Below are positions 1 to 8,998 of a stretch of DNA of 34,017 nt, in pieces. Every line of letters starts with the position of its first letter. Positions within the stretch are counted from its first letter, which is position 1. The translations under genes and the position numbers were made by a program. The notes below the pieces were generated by a model. The model did not search any database. It was not told the DNA's origin and worked only from the letters and a program-made list of their open reading frames with translations. The stretch lies in the NCBI GenBank assembly GCA_003427395.1, contig BFEA01000020.1, forward strand, positions 5,815,384 to 5,849,400. The letters are read 5' to 3'. The stretch comes from Chara braunii. Lineage: Eukaryota > Streptophyta > Charophyceae > Charales > Characeae.

Positions 1-67
1 CCTTTGCTTAGTTCCGCCAACAAGGTTTCGATTTTGCATCCCACTTCAGAGCTGGTATATTCTCAGG

Positions 68-176
68 GCGAACTCACACTAACACTTTCCTTCATGTATC
101 TGACTGGAATTACGATCGGAGCTTGATGCATCTGATCGCAATCAGGTCCACATTACAGTCGACAAAGTCCTCGTGC
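68..176 (+). repeat. dispersed repeat, copy 1 of 3
   Basis: This stretch aligns with 6340-6452 and partly with 7398-7465. Shared landmarks are CTCACACTA.CACTTTCCT, ATGTATCT.ACTG.AATTAC, a CAATC-rich middle and a GACAAAGTCCT-like end. In the third copy the homology continues into CCCTCGGTC, which also follows this copy at about 185. No open reading frame or terminal repeat is visible, so the class is unknown. It may be the edge of a larger transposon. Confidence 0.6.
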
Positions 177-261
177 AAGTATGCCCTCGGTCGTCTTGCA
201 ATCTGAAAAGAGCTTGATTCACTTTCTTTCACACCTGGGACAAGAGATGAAGGCGGCATAG

Positions 262-660
262 AGGAGAGATGGTCGAGTGATGGAGAACAGATGAAAGACA
301 GATGAAGAAAGCAGAAAGATGTGGAGGTCACGAACAGTGGGGGGGAGGGGGGGGGAGGGTAGGGGACGTTTTCTCGGTTTCTGAATGACAGATGGAGGAG
401 GCGGGAAGATAAGGGGATCGTGGACAGGCGGGGGGCTTCTTTTTTTTAGGGGGGAGGAGGGAAGAAATGAAAGGAGGAAGATAGGACGAGGGATGGAGAA
501 TGGATGAAAAACAGACGGAGGAAGCGGGAAGATGAGGAGATCACGGACAGGGAGGAGGTCTTTGTTTTGTGATGTTTTCTTAGTTCTTGAGCGACAGGTG
601 GAAGAGACGGCAAGATGAGGAGATCGTGGACAGTCGGGGGGCTTTTTTTCTTCTTCCTTT
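262..660. repeat. purine-rich tandem duplication, about 210-bp unit
   Basis: Two diverged units (about 262-475 and 476-660) follow one another with an offset of 206-212 bases. Both contain a GATGGAGAA.GGATGAAA.ACAG segment, a GGAGATC..GGACAG segment, a GTTTTCT..GTT(T)CT segment and a GGCGGGGGGCTT-like end. One strand is almost all purines. Long open frames on the minus strand here are proline, serine and leucine-rich low-complexity translations and not credible genes. Confidence 0.6.
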
Positions 661-784
661 TGCAGCAACTATTCCGCCAATGATGGGGAGTATTTTTTGT
701 TGTTTTGAGTGAATACTGCAAATCAGTTATGTGGACTTGTCCGCCTGATGGACTTAGAAACCGGCTCCGTGTCTATTCGTGATC

Positions 785-945
785 TTTTTTTTTTTTTTTT
801 TAATAGAAAAAATCACTCGTTTATTAACATGCAAGCCGGGAAACGGGCCCGGCGTCCCTTACAAAAATTTGCCGCAGCCCTGAGCTGAGCGAGGCTCTCC
901 GGCCAGGCAAAGCTCATGCCAGGACTGTGTCAAGGCCTAAAATGT
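785..945 (-). mobile_element. LINE 3' end with hairpin and A-tail, minus strand
   Basis: Read on the minus strand, this is a non-coding 3' end: a perfect 6-bp hairpin (stem GCCGGG/CCCGGC, loop CCCGTTT, at 835-853) preceded by GGGAC, then an AATAAA signal (820-825 complement), then A17 (785-801 complement). The GGGAC-hairpin-tail order is the same as in the plus-strand LINE tails of this window, with two compensatory changes in the stem. It looks like a 5'-truncated LINE copy. The right edge near 945 is approximate because another LINE tail abuts it. Confidence 0.65.
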
Positions 946-1042
946 TAAGGGATGCTGGACCCGGTTTCCAGCAGGTGTTGCTCCCCACCAATAGATGGAG
1001 CCTCCCCGAGCAAGGGAAAAAAAAAAAAAAAAAAAAAAAAAA
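946..1042 (+). mobile_element. 5'-truncated LINE 3' tail (two hairpins plus A26)
   Basis: Hairpin 1 is at 954-972 (stem GCTGGA/TCCAGC, loop CCCGGTT). Hairpin 2 is at 980-1001 (stem GCTCC/GGAGC, 12-nt loop with CCACCAATAGAT). The A-tail is at 1017-1042. The same module ends LINE-A at 5.1 kb and LINE-B at 15.5 kb, so this is most simply a severely truncated LINE copy; a SINE borrowing the LINE tail is the alternative. Confidence 0.7.
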
Positions 1043-2649
1043 GATTGCCCAAACAAAAAAAAATCCCGTCTTCTCTTGATCTCTTCAACCAATAGAATGG
1101 GTCATTCTAACTTCGCCAGCAAGGTTCTGCGTACCCTATCCTATCCAAGTATTGAGGAATTAAGAACAGATCTAGCCTAAATTATCCTGCTAACAGAAGC
1201 CATGAACAATCCTACAAATCATCCACCCACTATGTTTCAATCACAAGAAAAACCCTGAAGAAAGCAGACAAGGCAGTCGTCCCGGGTGCTTGTTTGACTT
1301 GCCCATCGAATAAGAATCGTCTTTTGTTTTTCCTTTTTCTTTTAAGGAACCGGAGCAAGATCCCACTACCGATGTACGTGGAGTGTGTGGATTAGTGTTT
1401 GAGGCGTGCAACTGTCCGGCATCGTGGATTAGTAGCCAGTTTTTGTGAATGAAGCCCGGGAAAAGGATGATTTTTTTTTTGGCTCTCCCATTGGTAGGTT
1501 TTTCTTTCTTTCTTGCTGTGGGGATCCTGTTGCAGTCCCAAACGTGTGTGAAAACGAGACCATTTTTTTTCTCGGTAATGAAATCACGCGCGCTTCATTC
1601 ATGGCGAAGGCAAAGACGAATGTCTTCATCGCTTGAAATTGATTGTGGTTTGGGAGGTGTTTTTCGGGGAGGGTTCGATCCCCTCACCTACAGCTGCAAA
1701 TGGTGTATGGAGTTGCACTTTTTTTTTTTTTTTTTTTTTTTTTTTCCGAAGACATGCTCCAGTCTATTTGTGGGGCCCTCCTTTGCCAAAGAGAATCTCT
1801 GGCAGAACAACCGAACAGCGTGCACTGCGGCCTATTTTTTCAAGGAAGCCTCAGACTATTGTCAATGAATGTGGTCCGTGTGCCCAGTCACATGCAGTCG
1901 TCTTGACTGCCACAGCCATGGTCAGTGAATCATACCCTGACATCTGACACCCCGCCTCGAGCAGACACCATCTGTGAGAAGAGCACTTTCTTTTCTCTTT
2001 TAGCAGTTTTTTAAACTTTTTTCTGCATTTATTATCCCTATTTCACGCTGCCACCCACCTGTCCCCACCCATCCCCCACCATCACACTAATCCACATTCA
2101 TGGCTAGTGGGATCTCGATCCAGAATTCAAAGGGGACAAAAAAAAAAAAAAAAGGTTGCTGACCAACCACCATCCGTATTTAGGTCAACTACTAGTCCAG
2201 ATACGTTACATGGAGGGTGTGTCTGTACCAGCTTCTTCTACGTACACCTGTGTAGAAGCAACTTCCACAAATTCAAACTTTTCGGCTGTCAAACAAAACC
2301 GATCTTTGACTTCATTTGTCGGGTATCAATTGCTAAGCTCTTCACTTCCCTTCACTTCTCTTTCTTTTTGCGTGTGCATCTCTTCTTGCTTTCCTCTTTA
2401 TGCATTCTACACCTTCCCATCCTCCACTTCTTTCTTTCCCAACTCTTCCCTCTGCAAATGTATGCTGCCCACTGATTATCCCCCTCCCCCCTCTGTACGC
2501 CGCATGCGAAGCCGCGGCGGGTGCACTTGTTATCATAAAGATTTGAGATTTGGTTTCAAAGAAGAAAAGAAAAATTCCTTACTAATTTGAATTTTGAAGT
2601 TTATTAAAATTTACACCGAAATAGATATAATTCAACTGTGAGCCGGCGC
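1043..2649. other. no recognisable gene; repeat debris
   Basis: I see no supportable gene here. At about 1086-1123 a segment with ACCAATAGAATGGG resembles the region following hairpin 2 of the LINE tail at 10.7 kb, so it is probably a decayed LINE-tail fragment. A 10-bp inverted pair TGAATGAAGC (1447-1456) and GCTTCATTCA (1591-1600) encloses about 150 bp without clear target duplication. There is a T-run around 1718-1745 and an A-run at about 2139-2153, which may be tails of old retroposons. The open frames are short and cross homopolymers. Confidence 0.5.
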
Positions 2650-2658
2650 AAGCCTCCT
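2650..2658 (+). repeat. target-site duplication of LINE-A, 5' copy
   Basis: The 9-mer AAGCCTCCT occurs here and again at 5231-5239, directly after the A-rich tail of LINE-A. The leading As of the 3' copy could belong to the tail, so the certain duplication is GCCTCCT (7 bp). Confidence 0.65.
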
Positions 2659-4570
2659 AAACTGGCAGCTTACTTATGGAGGGGGGATGACGAGCGGACA
2701 CACGTGATCAGTAGAGTAGCATGGGATTCCATCATTCAGCCCAAAACCGTAGGAGGCTTGGGGATTATAGACCCGACTATACAAGCACAAGCCCTGCGGC
2801 TTCAATGGCTTAAAAAACTCGTTCTCACCTTAGACAGTCCGTGGAAAATCCTGGCCCTGGAACACCTGGCCAGACTGGCCCCAACCCCCCCCCCCCGATG
2901 TGCACCCATTGACCTGGTTAGAGGACAGATACTGGACCATACCATGGAAATGGCATACGGGAGAAGGACACGAGGAAGACGCTATGGACCAGTTCTGGCC
3001 CACCTTACTCAAGACCTGGCGGAAGCTCCCCCTTCCTGATAAGCAACCTCCAGAAAGATGGGAAGAAATCTACCGTCAACCCCTCTTCGGGAATCGCTGG
3101 TTGGTAGATAGACACGGGCGGGTAAAGTGCAGCTCGGCATCCCCTTGGAAAGGATGGGTTAAGAATGGGGTAACCCGGATAGGGGACCTATGGGATGCAG
3201 ACCAAAGGAAATGGAGAACAGGGGAAGAGCTGCATAGCCGCCTAAAATACTGCCACTTTAGGGAGGCAAACCTGGAGGAGCTACTGGACACTGTCCCCTT
3301 GGCATGGTACAAAACCCTTAGAAAAGGCCCGAAGTTTAGAGAGGGGGACTGGGTGGCCAGTAGAGGGGAGACAGGGCGCATAGGATTGATCCACACAGTC
3401 AGAAGCCAAGATGTACTAATAGAGTGGTACGCAGTTAATAAGATGGGGGCACTTCAGGGGAGTCACGATCCTTTCGAATGGAAGGAAAAATCTGCCATTT
3501 TCAGGGTCCGGGTGTTGGGGGAAGGAAAGGAGGCGATGGCTTTTCAGCCAAACACTGGAATCCAACACCTGGCCCTGGATCCACTGGAGTGGAGGTGGAC
3601 CTCAGTCACACTCAAAACAACCCCCCCCCGCCACACACGCCAAATCCATTTACACAAGCTCTCAGTCAAATCCACTTATAGGCTGCTGAGGCCCAAACGC
3701 CCGCTGAGAGAAACAATAATTGATCGCTGGGCCAAACATCTCAATGTTGAGAGGAGTATGCTCACACCGATACGGTGGTTTCAGGAGGGCGGAACCAAGC
3801 CAGCCAAGATCTCTTCTCTACAATGGCAGATCACACATCGCTGTTTACCCACTATGGACTGGCTAGTAGATCACACGAATCTGGAGCAGAAAGGTCTGGC
3901 GACACCCTGGTGCCCACGATGCCTAGGAGCCTTCCCCCCACGAAAAAGGCCTGAAACTATAGAACACATTTTTATGCAATGTCCTACAGCACAGCTCACG
4001 TGGCGCTGGTGGGACAGAATATGGAGAAAGATGATACCGGACCCTGTATGGCCATGGTCCTGGAGGGCCATCTTGACGGGTCATTGGCCACAGGTGCAGA
4101 AAGAACCACCCTTCGTATAAAATATGTATAGATTGGGACGCAGGGCGGTACCGTGGGGACTTTGGTGCCAACGCTGCCTGATGGTGCTCGAGGGACTGCA
4201 AGTGGAAGGAACAGAAACAACGAACCAAATCCGGCAACAGGTTCAAATGGAGATAACAAGGAAATGGCAGGATGTGAAAATCAAGCTGGATCTCCTACAA
4301 ATCACGGAGGATATAGAGAAATTCATCACTGCCTTTTGCTCCAACTGGCTAGGAGGCGCTAGAGGAGGCTGGATAGCTAGAGTGGAATGGTCTGGCAGCA
4401 GAAAGGAAGGGACACATCAGCAGGAGAGGGTGGAATCACGAGATTATCGACTCCAATTCAACGACTGGACAACGATAGAGCCCTCCTTCCCCCTTCGCCC
4501 GCCGACGGATTTTCCTGATCCCTTCCCCCCACACCCATTCCTGGTTGACCCGACCCCCCCCCACTCTTGA
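2659..4570 (+). pseudogene. LINE-A ORF2 C-terminal part (post-RT region with zf-RVT)
   Basis: The reading starts with KLAAYLWRGDDERTH and VAWDSIIQPKTVGGLGIIDP, the thumb and post-RT region of plant L1 ORF2. It then has a long linker and ends with a zf-RVT domain (LQWQITHRCLPTMDWL, then CPRC and HIFMQC as CxxC..HxxxxC) around 3830-4020. A C-terminal extension with a helical stretch and a proline-rich end runs to the stop at 4568-4570. Two lesions break it: a frame change at the C12 run 2885-2896, and one in-frame TAA at 4118-4120 with the same frame open on both sides. Apart from these it is well preserved, unlike LINE-B, so it is probably younger. I infer it is a dead C-terminal fragment. Confidence 0.85.
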
Positions 4571-5095
4571 GCCTGCACATTACCCTCTGCATTAACCCTT
4601 GCATTATCCTCTGTTGCATCAGTCCTTGGGATTGTGCACTAATGGCCCCGCTTTCTGGTGCCCCTCTTGGAAGCAAGGGCCAAGAGGTTTGCTTTGTGGA
4701 TGATACGTGCTTCCTTTTTGCAAATGCATAAGTGGGTAGGCAGGGTACTTTTTTCTGAGATTCGTTTTGGACAACTGCTGGCAGGATGCTTTCATTTCCT
4801 TTCCGAGAGTCATCTTCGAACACCTGCTCAGTCAATCCCCTATAGTCCAGGGGTAATCAATGCTGGCAGGCTTTTTACTTAGCTTTCTGAGATGTTCTGA
4901 AAAACGAAAAAGGGGGAGGGTGGAACCAGTGTGCAACAGTAGGTATCTGGCGCCGGTTCCCAGGTGAAGAGGTTCCCTTCTTCCTTACCTCCTGCGCAGT
5001 CAATCCCCTGGATGCCAGGGTAATCAATGCTGGCATATGGCCTTTTCCGGACATGTTCCCATCTCAATCAATCCATCTCAATCTGTTCATGGGAC

Positions 5096-5143
5096 GCTGG
5101 ACCCGTTTTCCAGCAGGCGACGCTCCCCACCAATAGATGGAGC
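5096..5143 (+). promoter_or_regulatory. LINE-A 3' double hairpin (candidate RT recognition site)
   Basis: Hairpin 1 at 5096-5114 is GCTGGA, loop CCCGTTT, TCCAGC. Hairpin 2 at 5122-5143 is GCTCC, 12-nt loop, GGAGC. About 60 bases later the A-rich tail begins. The module is repeated in other LINE tails of the window. Known LINEs with 3' stem-loops, such as eel UnaL2, use them to start reverse transcription; assigning that role here is inference. Confidence 0.6.
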
Positions 5144-5230
5144 CTCTCCCCGGGTGGTAGCGGTGTCTGCTCTTATCAGCACCACTAACACTGTCGGGGG
5201 TGTTTTAAAAAAAAAAACAAAAAAAACAAA

Positions 5231-5239
5231 AAGCCTCCT
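5231..5239 (+). repeat. target-site duplication of LINE-A, 3' copy
   Basis: AAGCCTCCT follows the A-rich tail and matches 2650-2658. The sequence resumes with TCTGGCTGG, which continues the flanking repeat. Confidence 0.65.
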
Positions 5240-5475
5240 TCTGGCTGGTGCCACCAGCCATTTTGCCCAGGAAGCCGAGCCCTGAAAGTTGCAGCAGCAT
5301 GCAAGCCGCAACTTGGGAAAAAAATAGCTGGGAAATGTACACAGCCCCAGCCTTCCGTATATTTCTCCGTCGCCCAGTCGGGGAAAAAAAAAGAAACCGT
5401 CTCGGCCCCCTACCGAGACCACAATGGCTGGCGGCGGCAGCCAGAAAAGAAAAACCTGCACCACTGGCGGTTTCG
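5240..5475. repeat. GGCTGG-hairpin repeat, half of the LINE-A target
   Basis: It opens with a perfect hairpin, GGCTGG-TGCCA-CCAGCC, followed by a GCATGCA-containing middle, and ends near CACTGGCGGTTT. The copy at about 8206-8337 has GGCTGG-CGCCT-CCAGCC, a GCATGCA segment and TACTGGCGGTT in the same order. The unit looks like a small non-autonomous element, but its outer ends are not clear. Confidence 0.5.
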
Positions 5476-6339
5476 TAAAAGCTTCGCGCGCGCAGTGTGC
5501 AGCGCCTCCAGGCCGGTGTCCTCGTCGCGTAACTCCGAGAAGTCGACTTTGGATAAAATGGGATACAGAAATACCAAAATGGCCCTGTTGATAAAAATAA
5601 AAATAAAAAGGTTCTGCCAATGTTCTCAGTCCCTCAAGGTCCCATGTCTTCGCCCTGGCACCTGGGAATGTGTGACGCGGCATACCATTCAGTGGACTTA
5701 CGACTTATGCCGGGGCAAGGAGTGCCGATTGCAGCACGAGCAGCAGCTGCAAGATACGTTGGCCACGGGCCCTGCGCGCCGACGATTCAGGATGAAACTG
5801 GCCGGCGTGCGAGGCCAGAGGCAGCCTCCGTGTGTGTTAACGGGCGGGCGTTGTGTTTTTGGCCGGGAAAGGCACTGGCGGTTTAAGTTGTGAAACTTGC
5901 GAAACATGCTATGCTTCTGACGATCACTGCCGTTAAGGTGAAGTCTGACCACTGGGGTCTTGTCTGAATTGTCTAGGGAAAATAAAAACAATAGAATAAG
6001 ATAGAATTCACAAACAAGTGAAAAGCAAAAAGGCGAGCAGCAAACACAGTAGACAAGACCACGGGGGTTCATGACACGATGTCTAAGGAACATGGTATGA
6101 TCTTTGTTCCTGTCCTGCAGCAGGAGTAATGGGCCAAAGGTCAACTCGTAATGATAGGGCTGAATTTTTTTTCAAGAGGAGTACATAGGAAAGTAAGTTC
6201 ATCGAAAGGAACATTCAAGTCGTGACCGAATGAGGCCGCTGTTAAGACCAGATTCAGGCATGTCGTGTATCGAGTCCAACTTCGTCTGCACAGCAGCTGC
6301 TGCTGCTGCTACTGCTGCTTGTTGCAGGGCACATTCAGC
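5476..6339. other. no recognisable gene; possible MITE end near 5869-5888
   Basis: GC-rich sequence to about 5530, then mixed composition. GGGAAAGGCACTGGCGGTTT followed by AAG at 5869-5888 resembles the right end of the TTAA-flanked MITEs at 6.8 and 7.7 kb, but I found no left partner. A CTG run lies at about 6296-6322. The open frames on both strands overlap each other without recognisable domains. Confidence 0.4.
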
Positions 6340-6452
6340 ACATACTCACACTAGCACTTTCCTAAATGTATCTCACTGAAATTACAGCCTATATACCGGA
6401 TGTATCTGTGATGACAATCACGTCCAGAGTGCCGTCGAAGAAGTCCTAGTTT
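6340..6452 (+). repeat. dispersed repeat, copy 2 of 3
   Basis: Aligns with 68-176 over about 110 bases, including CTCACACTAGCACTTTCCT and a GTCGAAGAAGTCCT end corresponding to GTCGACAAAGTCCT. The class is unknown. Confidence 0.6.
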
Positions 6453-6529
6453 CGGGGCTCGCTCACGAGACTCTTGAGTGGGAATTCCCATGAGAGAACA
6501 GCTTTGTCTCTCTTGGAAGTAGGTCAATT

Positions 6530-7330
6530 CTATATTCTCTTCTGCCAGGAAGTCGGTTCAACAATGATTGCGTAGAAGTTTGTCCGCCTTGCCGCATCAG
6601 TCATCAAATGTGAAAAGGCTATTTGGGCTCGCTGCACTACTCTAGACTCGTGAAACATTTCTAGAGTCGTTCTAGAGCTGTCAGAGTCACAAAAAGTCCT
6701 AAAATCTACGCATGGCCGCACTAGCTCTGGACCCCACTAGAAAAGCTAAATTTACTCTGTCACATTCTGAGTTCGGCAATGTCACTACAGGACAGCGCCA
6801 GCCTGGCGGTTGTCCGTGCAGACTTAAACCACCAGTAGTTCCTAAAGTCGTGGTCGTTAACGCTACGCGATTTTAGGAAACGTACGGGCCACTACAGGAG
6901 CGCCCACATCCATCCAACTAGAAACATTTCTACTCTATTCTTTTCTGCGGCCGATAGCTGGGCCAAGTACTGGTGGTTTAAGGCCCACTCAAGGAAAACC
7001 AAGGCGTTTCAAGGGTCCTCCGGACCTGCCTAAACAAAAACGGCCTCTGCGGGCTGGTGCTCTAGATAAATCTAGAGTGAGAAGGACCGACCCGCTCCGA
7101 CAGCTCAAGAAATGAAAAATCTAGAGTGGACTTATCGAGTGAGAGGAGCAATGACAACTCTATTACTTTTCTAGACTGGTTCTGACATCTCTAGAACAGG
7201 TTTTCAAGCGCCCATTTCTTGAGTAAGTGCAGCCATGCCGCACTCAAGAACAAGCTCGAATCTAGCGTAGTGCAGCGAGCCCCTATATCTTTCAACGTTC
7301 TACCAGAAGATGCACTTCCAGTCCACAACA
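6530..7330. mobile_element. candidate non-autonomous DNA element with TCTAGA subterminal motifs
   Basis: The arms at 6629-6654 and 7258-7283 are inverted copies (24 of 26 match, core GGGCTCGCTGCACTAC). Eight exact TCTAGA sites lie between them, at 6641, 6660, 6671, 7061, 7071, 7120, 7170 and 7190, grouped in the two arms. By chance one would be expected in about 4 kb. Repeated short motifs near both ends are known from transposase-binding subterminal regions such as those of Ac/Ds and En/Spm. No transposase is encoded and exact ends and target duplications are not resolved. A TTAA-flanked MITE is nested inside at 6824-6981. Confidence 0.45.
6824..6981. mobile_element. TTAA-flanked MITE, copy G1
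   Basis: The element begins TTAA-ACCACCAGTA and ends TACTGGTGGT-TTAA, a 10-bp perfect terminal inverted repeat inside TTAA. Next to the left end is an imperfect hairpin TTCCTAAA..TTTAGGAA. G2 at 7634-7803 is a full-length relative with the same ends and most of the interior. The TTAA target is the signature of piggyBac-type transposition, but the terminal sequence is not the canonical CCC start, so the superfamily is an inference. Confidence 0.75.
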
Positions 7331-7397
7331 GGTGGATCATTTGGCGAGGCCGTTTATTTGTCCTTGAGCATACCCAGTCTGAAAATCTGTCCACATC

Positions 7398-7465
7398 ACA
7401 ATCTGATTGCAACCAAGACCAGATTCATCTGACAAAGTCCTGGCCGGGGAACACCCCCTCGGTCA
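7398..7465 (+). repeat. dispersed repeat, copy 3 (partial)
   Basis: CAATCTGATTGCAACCA and GACAAAGTCCT followed by CCCTCGGTC match the distal half of the repeat at 68-176 and its downstream flank. Confidence 0.5.
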
Positions 7466-7526
7466 CCAACGGGAGCTTCTTCTTTCCGTTTTTGGTATGG
7501 GGTCTGTTTTGAGAAGAGAAGGATGG

Positions 7527-7616
7527 CCGCCTTGGCATATAATCATTCCTCCTTTTTTTTTATAATGAAAGAAAAGGACAGTGCCGTCCTCCGCATATAT
7601 AATCATCGCCGAATTG
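7527..7616 (+). repeat. direct repeat flanking MITE G2, copy 1
   Basis: Contains GGCATATAATCAT, an A/T-rich middle with AATGAAAGAAAA, then a second CATATATAATCATCG and a GAATTGAC end. The order recurs at 7868-7955, on the other side of G2. The function is unknown; it may be part of a larger element into which G2 inserted. Confidence 0.5.
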
Positions 7617-7633
7617 ACCTGCCCCAGGTGGGT

Positions 7634-7803
7634 TTAAACCACCAGTACTTCCTAAAGTCGCGTAGCGTTAACGCGAACTTAACGCTACTCAATTTTAGGA
7701 AATGTACGGACCACTACAGGAGCGCCCAAATTCATCCAACTAGATAGGTTTCTACTCTATTTTGTTCCGCGGCCGATAGCTGGGCCAAGTACTGGTGGTT
7801 TAA
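7634..7803. mobile_element. TTAA-flanked MITE, copy G2
   Basis: Same ends as G1 (TTAA-ACCACCAGTA to TACTGGTGGT-TTAA). The left part folds into a compound hairpin: TTCCTAAA outside, then a perfect 10-bp stem GTAGCGTTAA/TTAACGCTAC, then TTTAGGAA. The flanking bases outside TTAA differ from those of G1 on the left side, which fixes the element edge. No open frame of note. Confidence 0.75.
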
Positions 7804-7867
7804 GCTATTGAACTGAATTCGATTCCATCAGGACTTGAACTCAGGAAAAAGGACGGCGGGGACGGCA

Positions 7868-7955
7868 GCCGTCGCATATAATCACTCCCTTTTTTATTAT
7901 GAAAAAAAAATAAAAAAGCACACCGGCCTTGGCATATAATCATCGTCGAATTGAC
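7868..7955 (+). repeat. direct repeat flanking MITE G2, copy 2
   Basis: Second copy of the unit at 7527-7616, again with two CATATAATCA motifs around an A/T-rich centre and ending near GAATTGACC. Confidence 0.5.
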
Positions 7956-8021
7956 CGCCCTCAAGAAGGTCGGAGTTATTTAACTTCATCGCATTGCAAT
8001 CCGGAGTAGTTTAACTGACTG

Positions 8022-8205
8022 GACTTGAACTCAGGTCTGTTTATCTACAGTTACATGCATGGGTTTACCATACAGCCAAACGAGCCAGGTACCGAACCCC
8101 GCCACTCAATTCCTGGGGCAACAACTACTTCAGAGGCACTTTTTGCCGGGCCTGGAAACGCCATTGGCGGGGTTCTGTACCTGGCTCATTTGGCGTGCCA
8201 AAGGA
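8022..8205. other. no recognisable gene; possible left part of GGCTGG repeat
   Basis: Short open frames overlap here on the plus strand without a recognisable domain. GAACCCCGCCACT at about 8096 could be a diverged inverted partner of the CTACTGGCGGTTC at 8325-8337, which would make 8096-8337 one small element. This is a weak match. Confidence 0.25.
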
Positions 8206-8337
8206 AAAATGACCTGGCACGGGCCTCTGTTTGGCTGGCGCCTCCAGCCATTTCGGTCCGCAGGTGGAGCTCCAACAATCACAGCTGCATGCACACCGGA
8301 ATTCTTTTTCTTAGGCTCAGAAACCTACTGGCGGTTC
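8206..8337. repeat. GGCTGG-hairpin repeat, uninterrupted copy
   Basis: This copy runs through the position where LINE-A interrupts its relative: GGCACGGGCCTCTGT continues directly into TTGGCTGGCGCCTCCAGCC. It contains the hairpin GGCTGG-CGCCT-CCAGCC and a GCTGCATGCACACCG segment, and ends CTACTGGCGGTTC. Confidence 0.55.
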
Positions 8338-8540
8338 AACCACCAGTACCTTTCCCCCCTTGAAAATCAATTCCATGCCGAGTAACGCGGAGGCCTTCCG
8401 TGCCGGGTAACGAGGAGGCCAAGTGGAACCGGGCCGCCGTTGAGAAATTGAATCGGCGAACCACGTACTGTTTCGTGCCCCCCCCCCCCCCCCCCCCCGG
8501 CCTGCGGGGGATATATGGGGAAAGGTACTACCGGTGGTTT
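8338..8540. mobile_element. MITE related to the G family, diverged copy
   Basis: The left end AACCACCAGTACCTTTCCCC and the right end GGGGAAAGGTACT-ACC-GGTGGTTT are inverted copies apart from a 3-base insertion in the right arm. The terminal ACCACCAGTA core is shared with G1 and G2. The flanks are TTCAA and TTTAG, so the TTAA target is not intact. A C-run of about 20 lies at 8479-8499, and an 18-bp motif (CCG.GTAACG.GGAGGCC) is duplicated at 8375 and 8402. Confidence 0.5.
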
Positions 8541-8788
8541 AGTTGCTGTACTCCTGTGGATGTTTCTTTCAGTTCGGTGCAAACAAACATGACATTCATT
8601 GCGGACAAACTCAAGGATGCGGAGACCCATACTATCGTCAAAAGATTAAAAAAAGGTCCAAAACAATTCTCATTGAAGTTGATTGAACTCCATTGAGAGG
8701 ATTTCCCCTTCCTAGCATGCCATGATTCGATCCCAGGACCTGTCGCTAATTTTGTTGCTTTTTCTACTATGTTGTACGCCCGTGGGAT

Positions 8789-8906
8789 GCTGTTGGAGTC
8801 TGAACCCAGGACCTGGTGCTGACTTACCTGTGCTCCTGGACCTGGTGCGCTGTTGGAGTCTGAACCCAGGACCTGGTGCTGACTTACCTGTGCTCCTGGA
8901 CCTGGC
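8789..8906. repeat. 60-bp tandem repeat, two copies
   Basis: Two nearly identical units start with GCTGTTGGAGTCTGAACCCA at 8789 and 8849. The reverse strand reads like a tRNA T-arm (GGTTCAGACTCC, a B-box-like string), but no matching A-box or fold was found. Confidence 0.8.
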
Positions 8907-8998
8907 ACTATACCCTCTGGTGTGAGCGTTGACTTTCTGGTTGTGGAGGCTTGAACCGGAGACCTGCTCTTATGTGTAGGTGAAGTCAGTGCTTAGTA

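Larger units (their letters stand above)
2659..5230 (+). mobile_element. LINE-A, 5'-truncated L1-like retrotransposon
   Basis: The element holds the C-terminal half of an L1-type ORF2, a ~520-bp 3' untranslated region, the two-hairpin tail (5096-5143) and an A-rich end at about 5206-5230. It is flanked by AAGCCTCCT duplications. The joined flanks (GGCGCAAGCCTCCT then TCTGGCTGGTGCC) resemble the uninterrupted repeat at 8216-8260 (GGCACGGGCCTCTGT then TTGGCTGGCGCC), which acts as a paralogous empty site. The 3' untranslated region contains a repeated motif, CAGTCAATCCCCT..TAATCAATGCTGGCA, at about 4829 and 4997. The endonuclease and RT catalytic core are missing because of 5' truncation, so it cannot move by itself. 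Confidence 0.85.

Noticed and set aside
219-721. Minus-strand protein-like frames of 90-149 codons
   Set aside because: They translate a purine-rich tandem duplication and are low-complexity P/S/L-rich.
946-1042. Independent SINE family
   Set aside because: No pol III promoter head was found; the 13.1-kb copy shows these units can be simple 5'-truncated LINE tails. A SINE remains possible.
1447-1600. MITE between TGAATGAAGC and GCTTCATTCA
   Set aside because: Only 10 bp inverted, no target duplication, no second copy in the window.
1669-1682. Perfect B-box GGTTCGATCCC
   Set aside because: No A-box, acceptor stem or clover-leaf can be formed around it.
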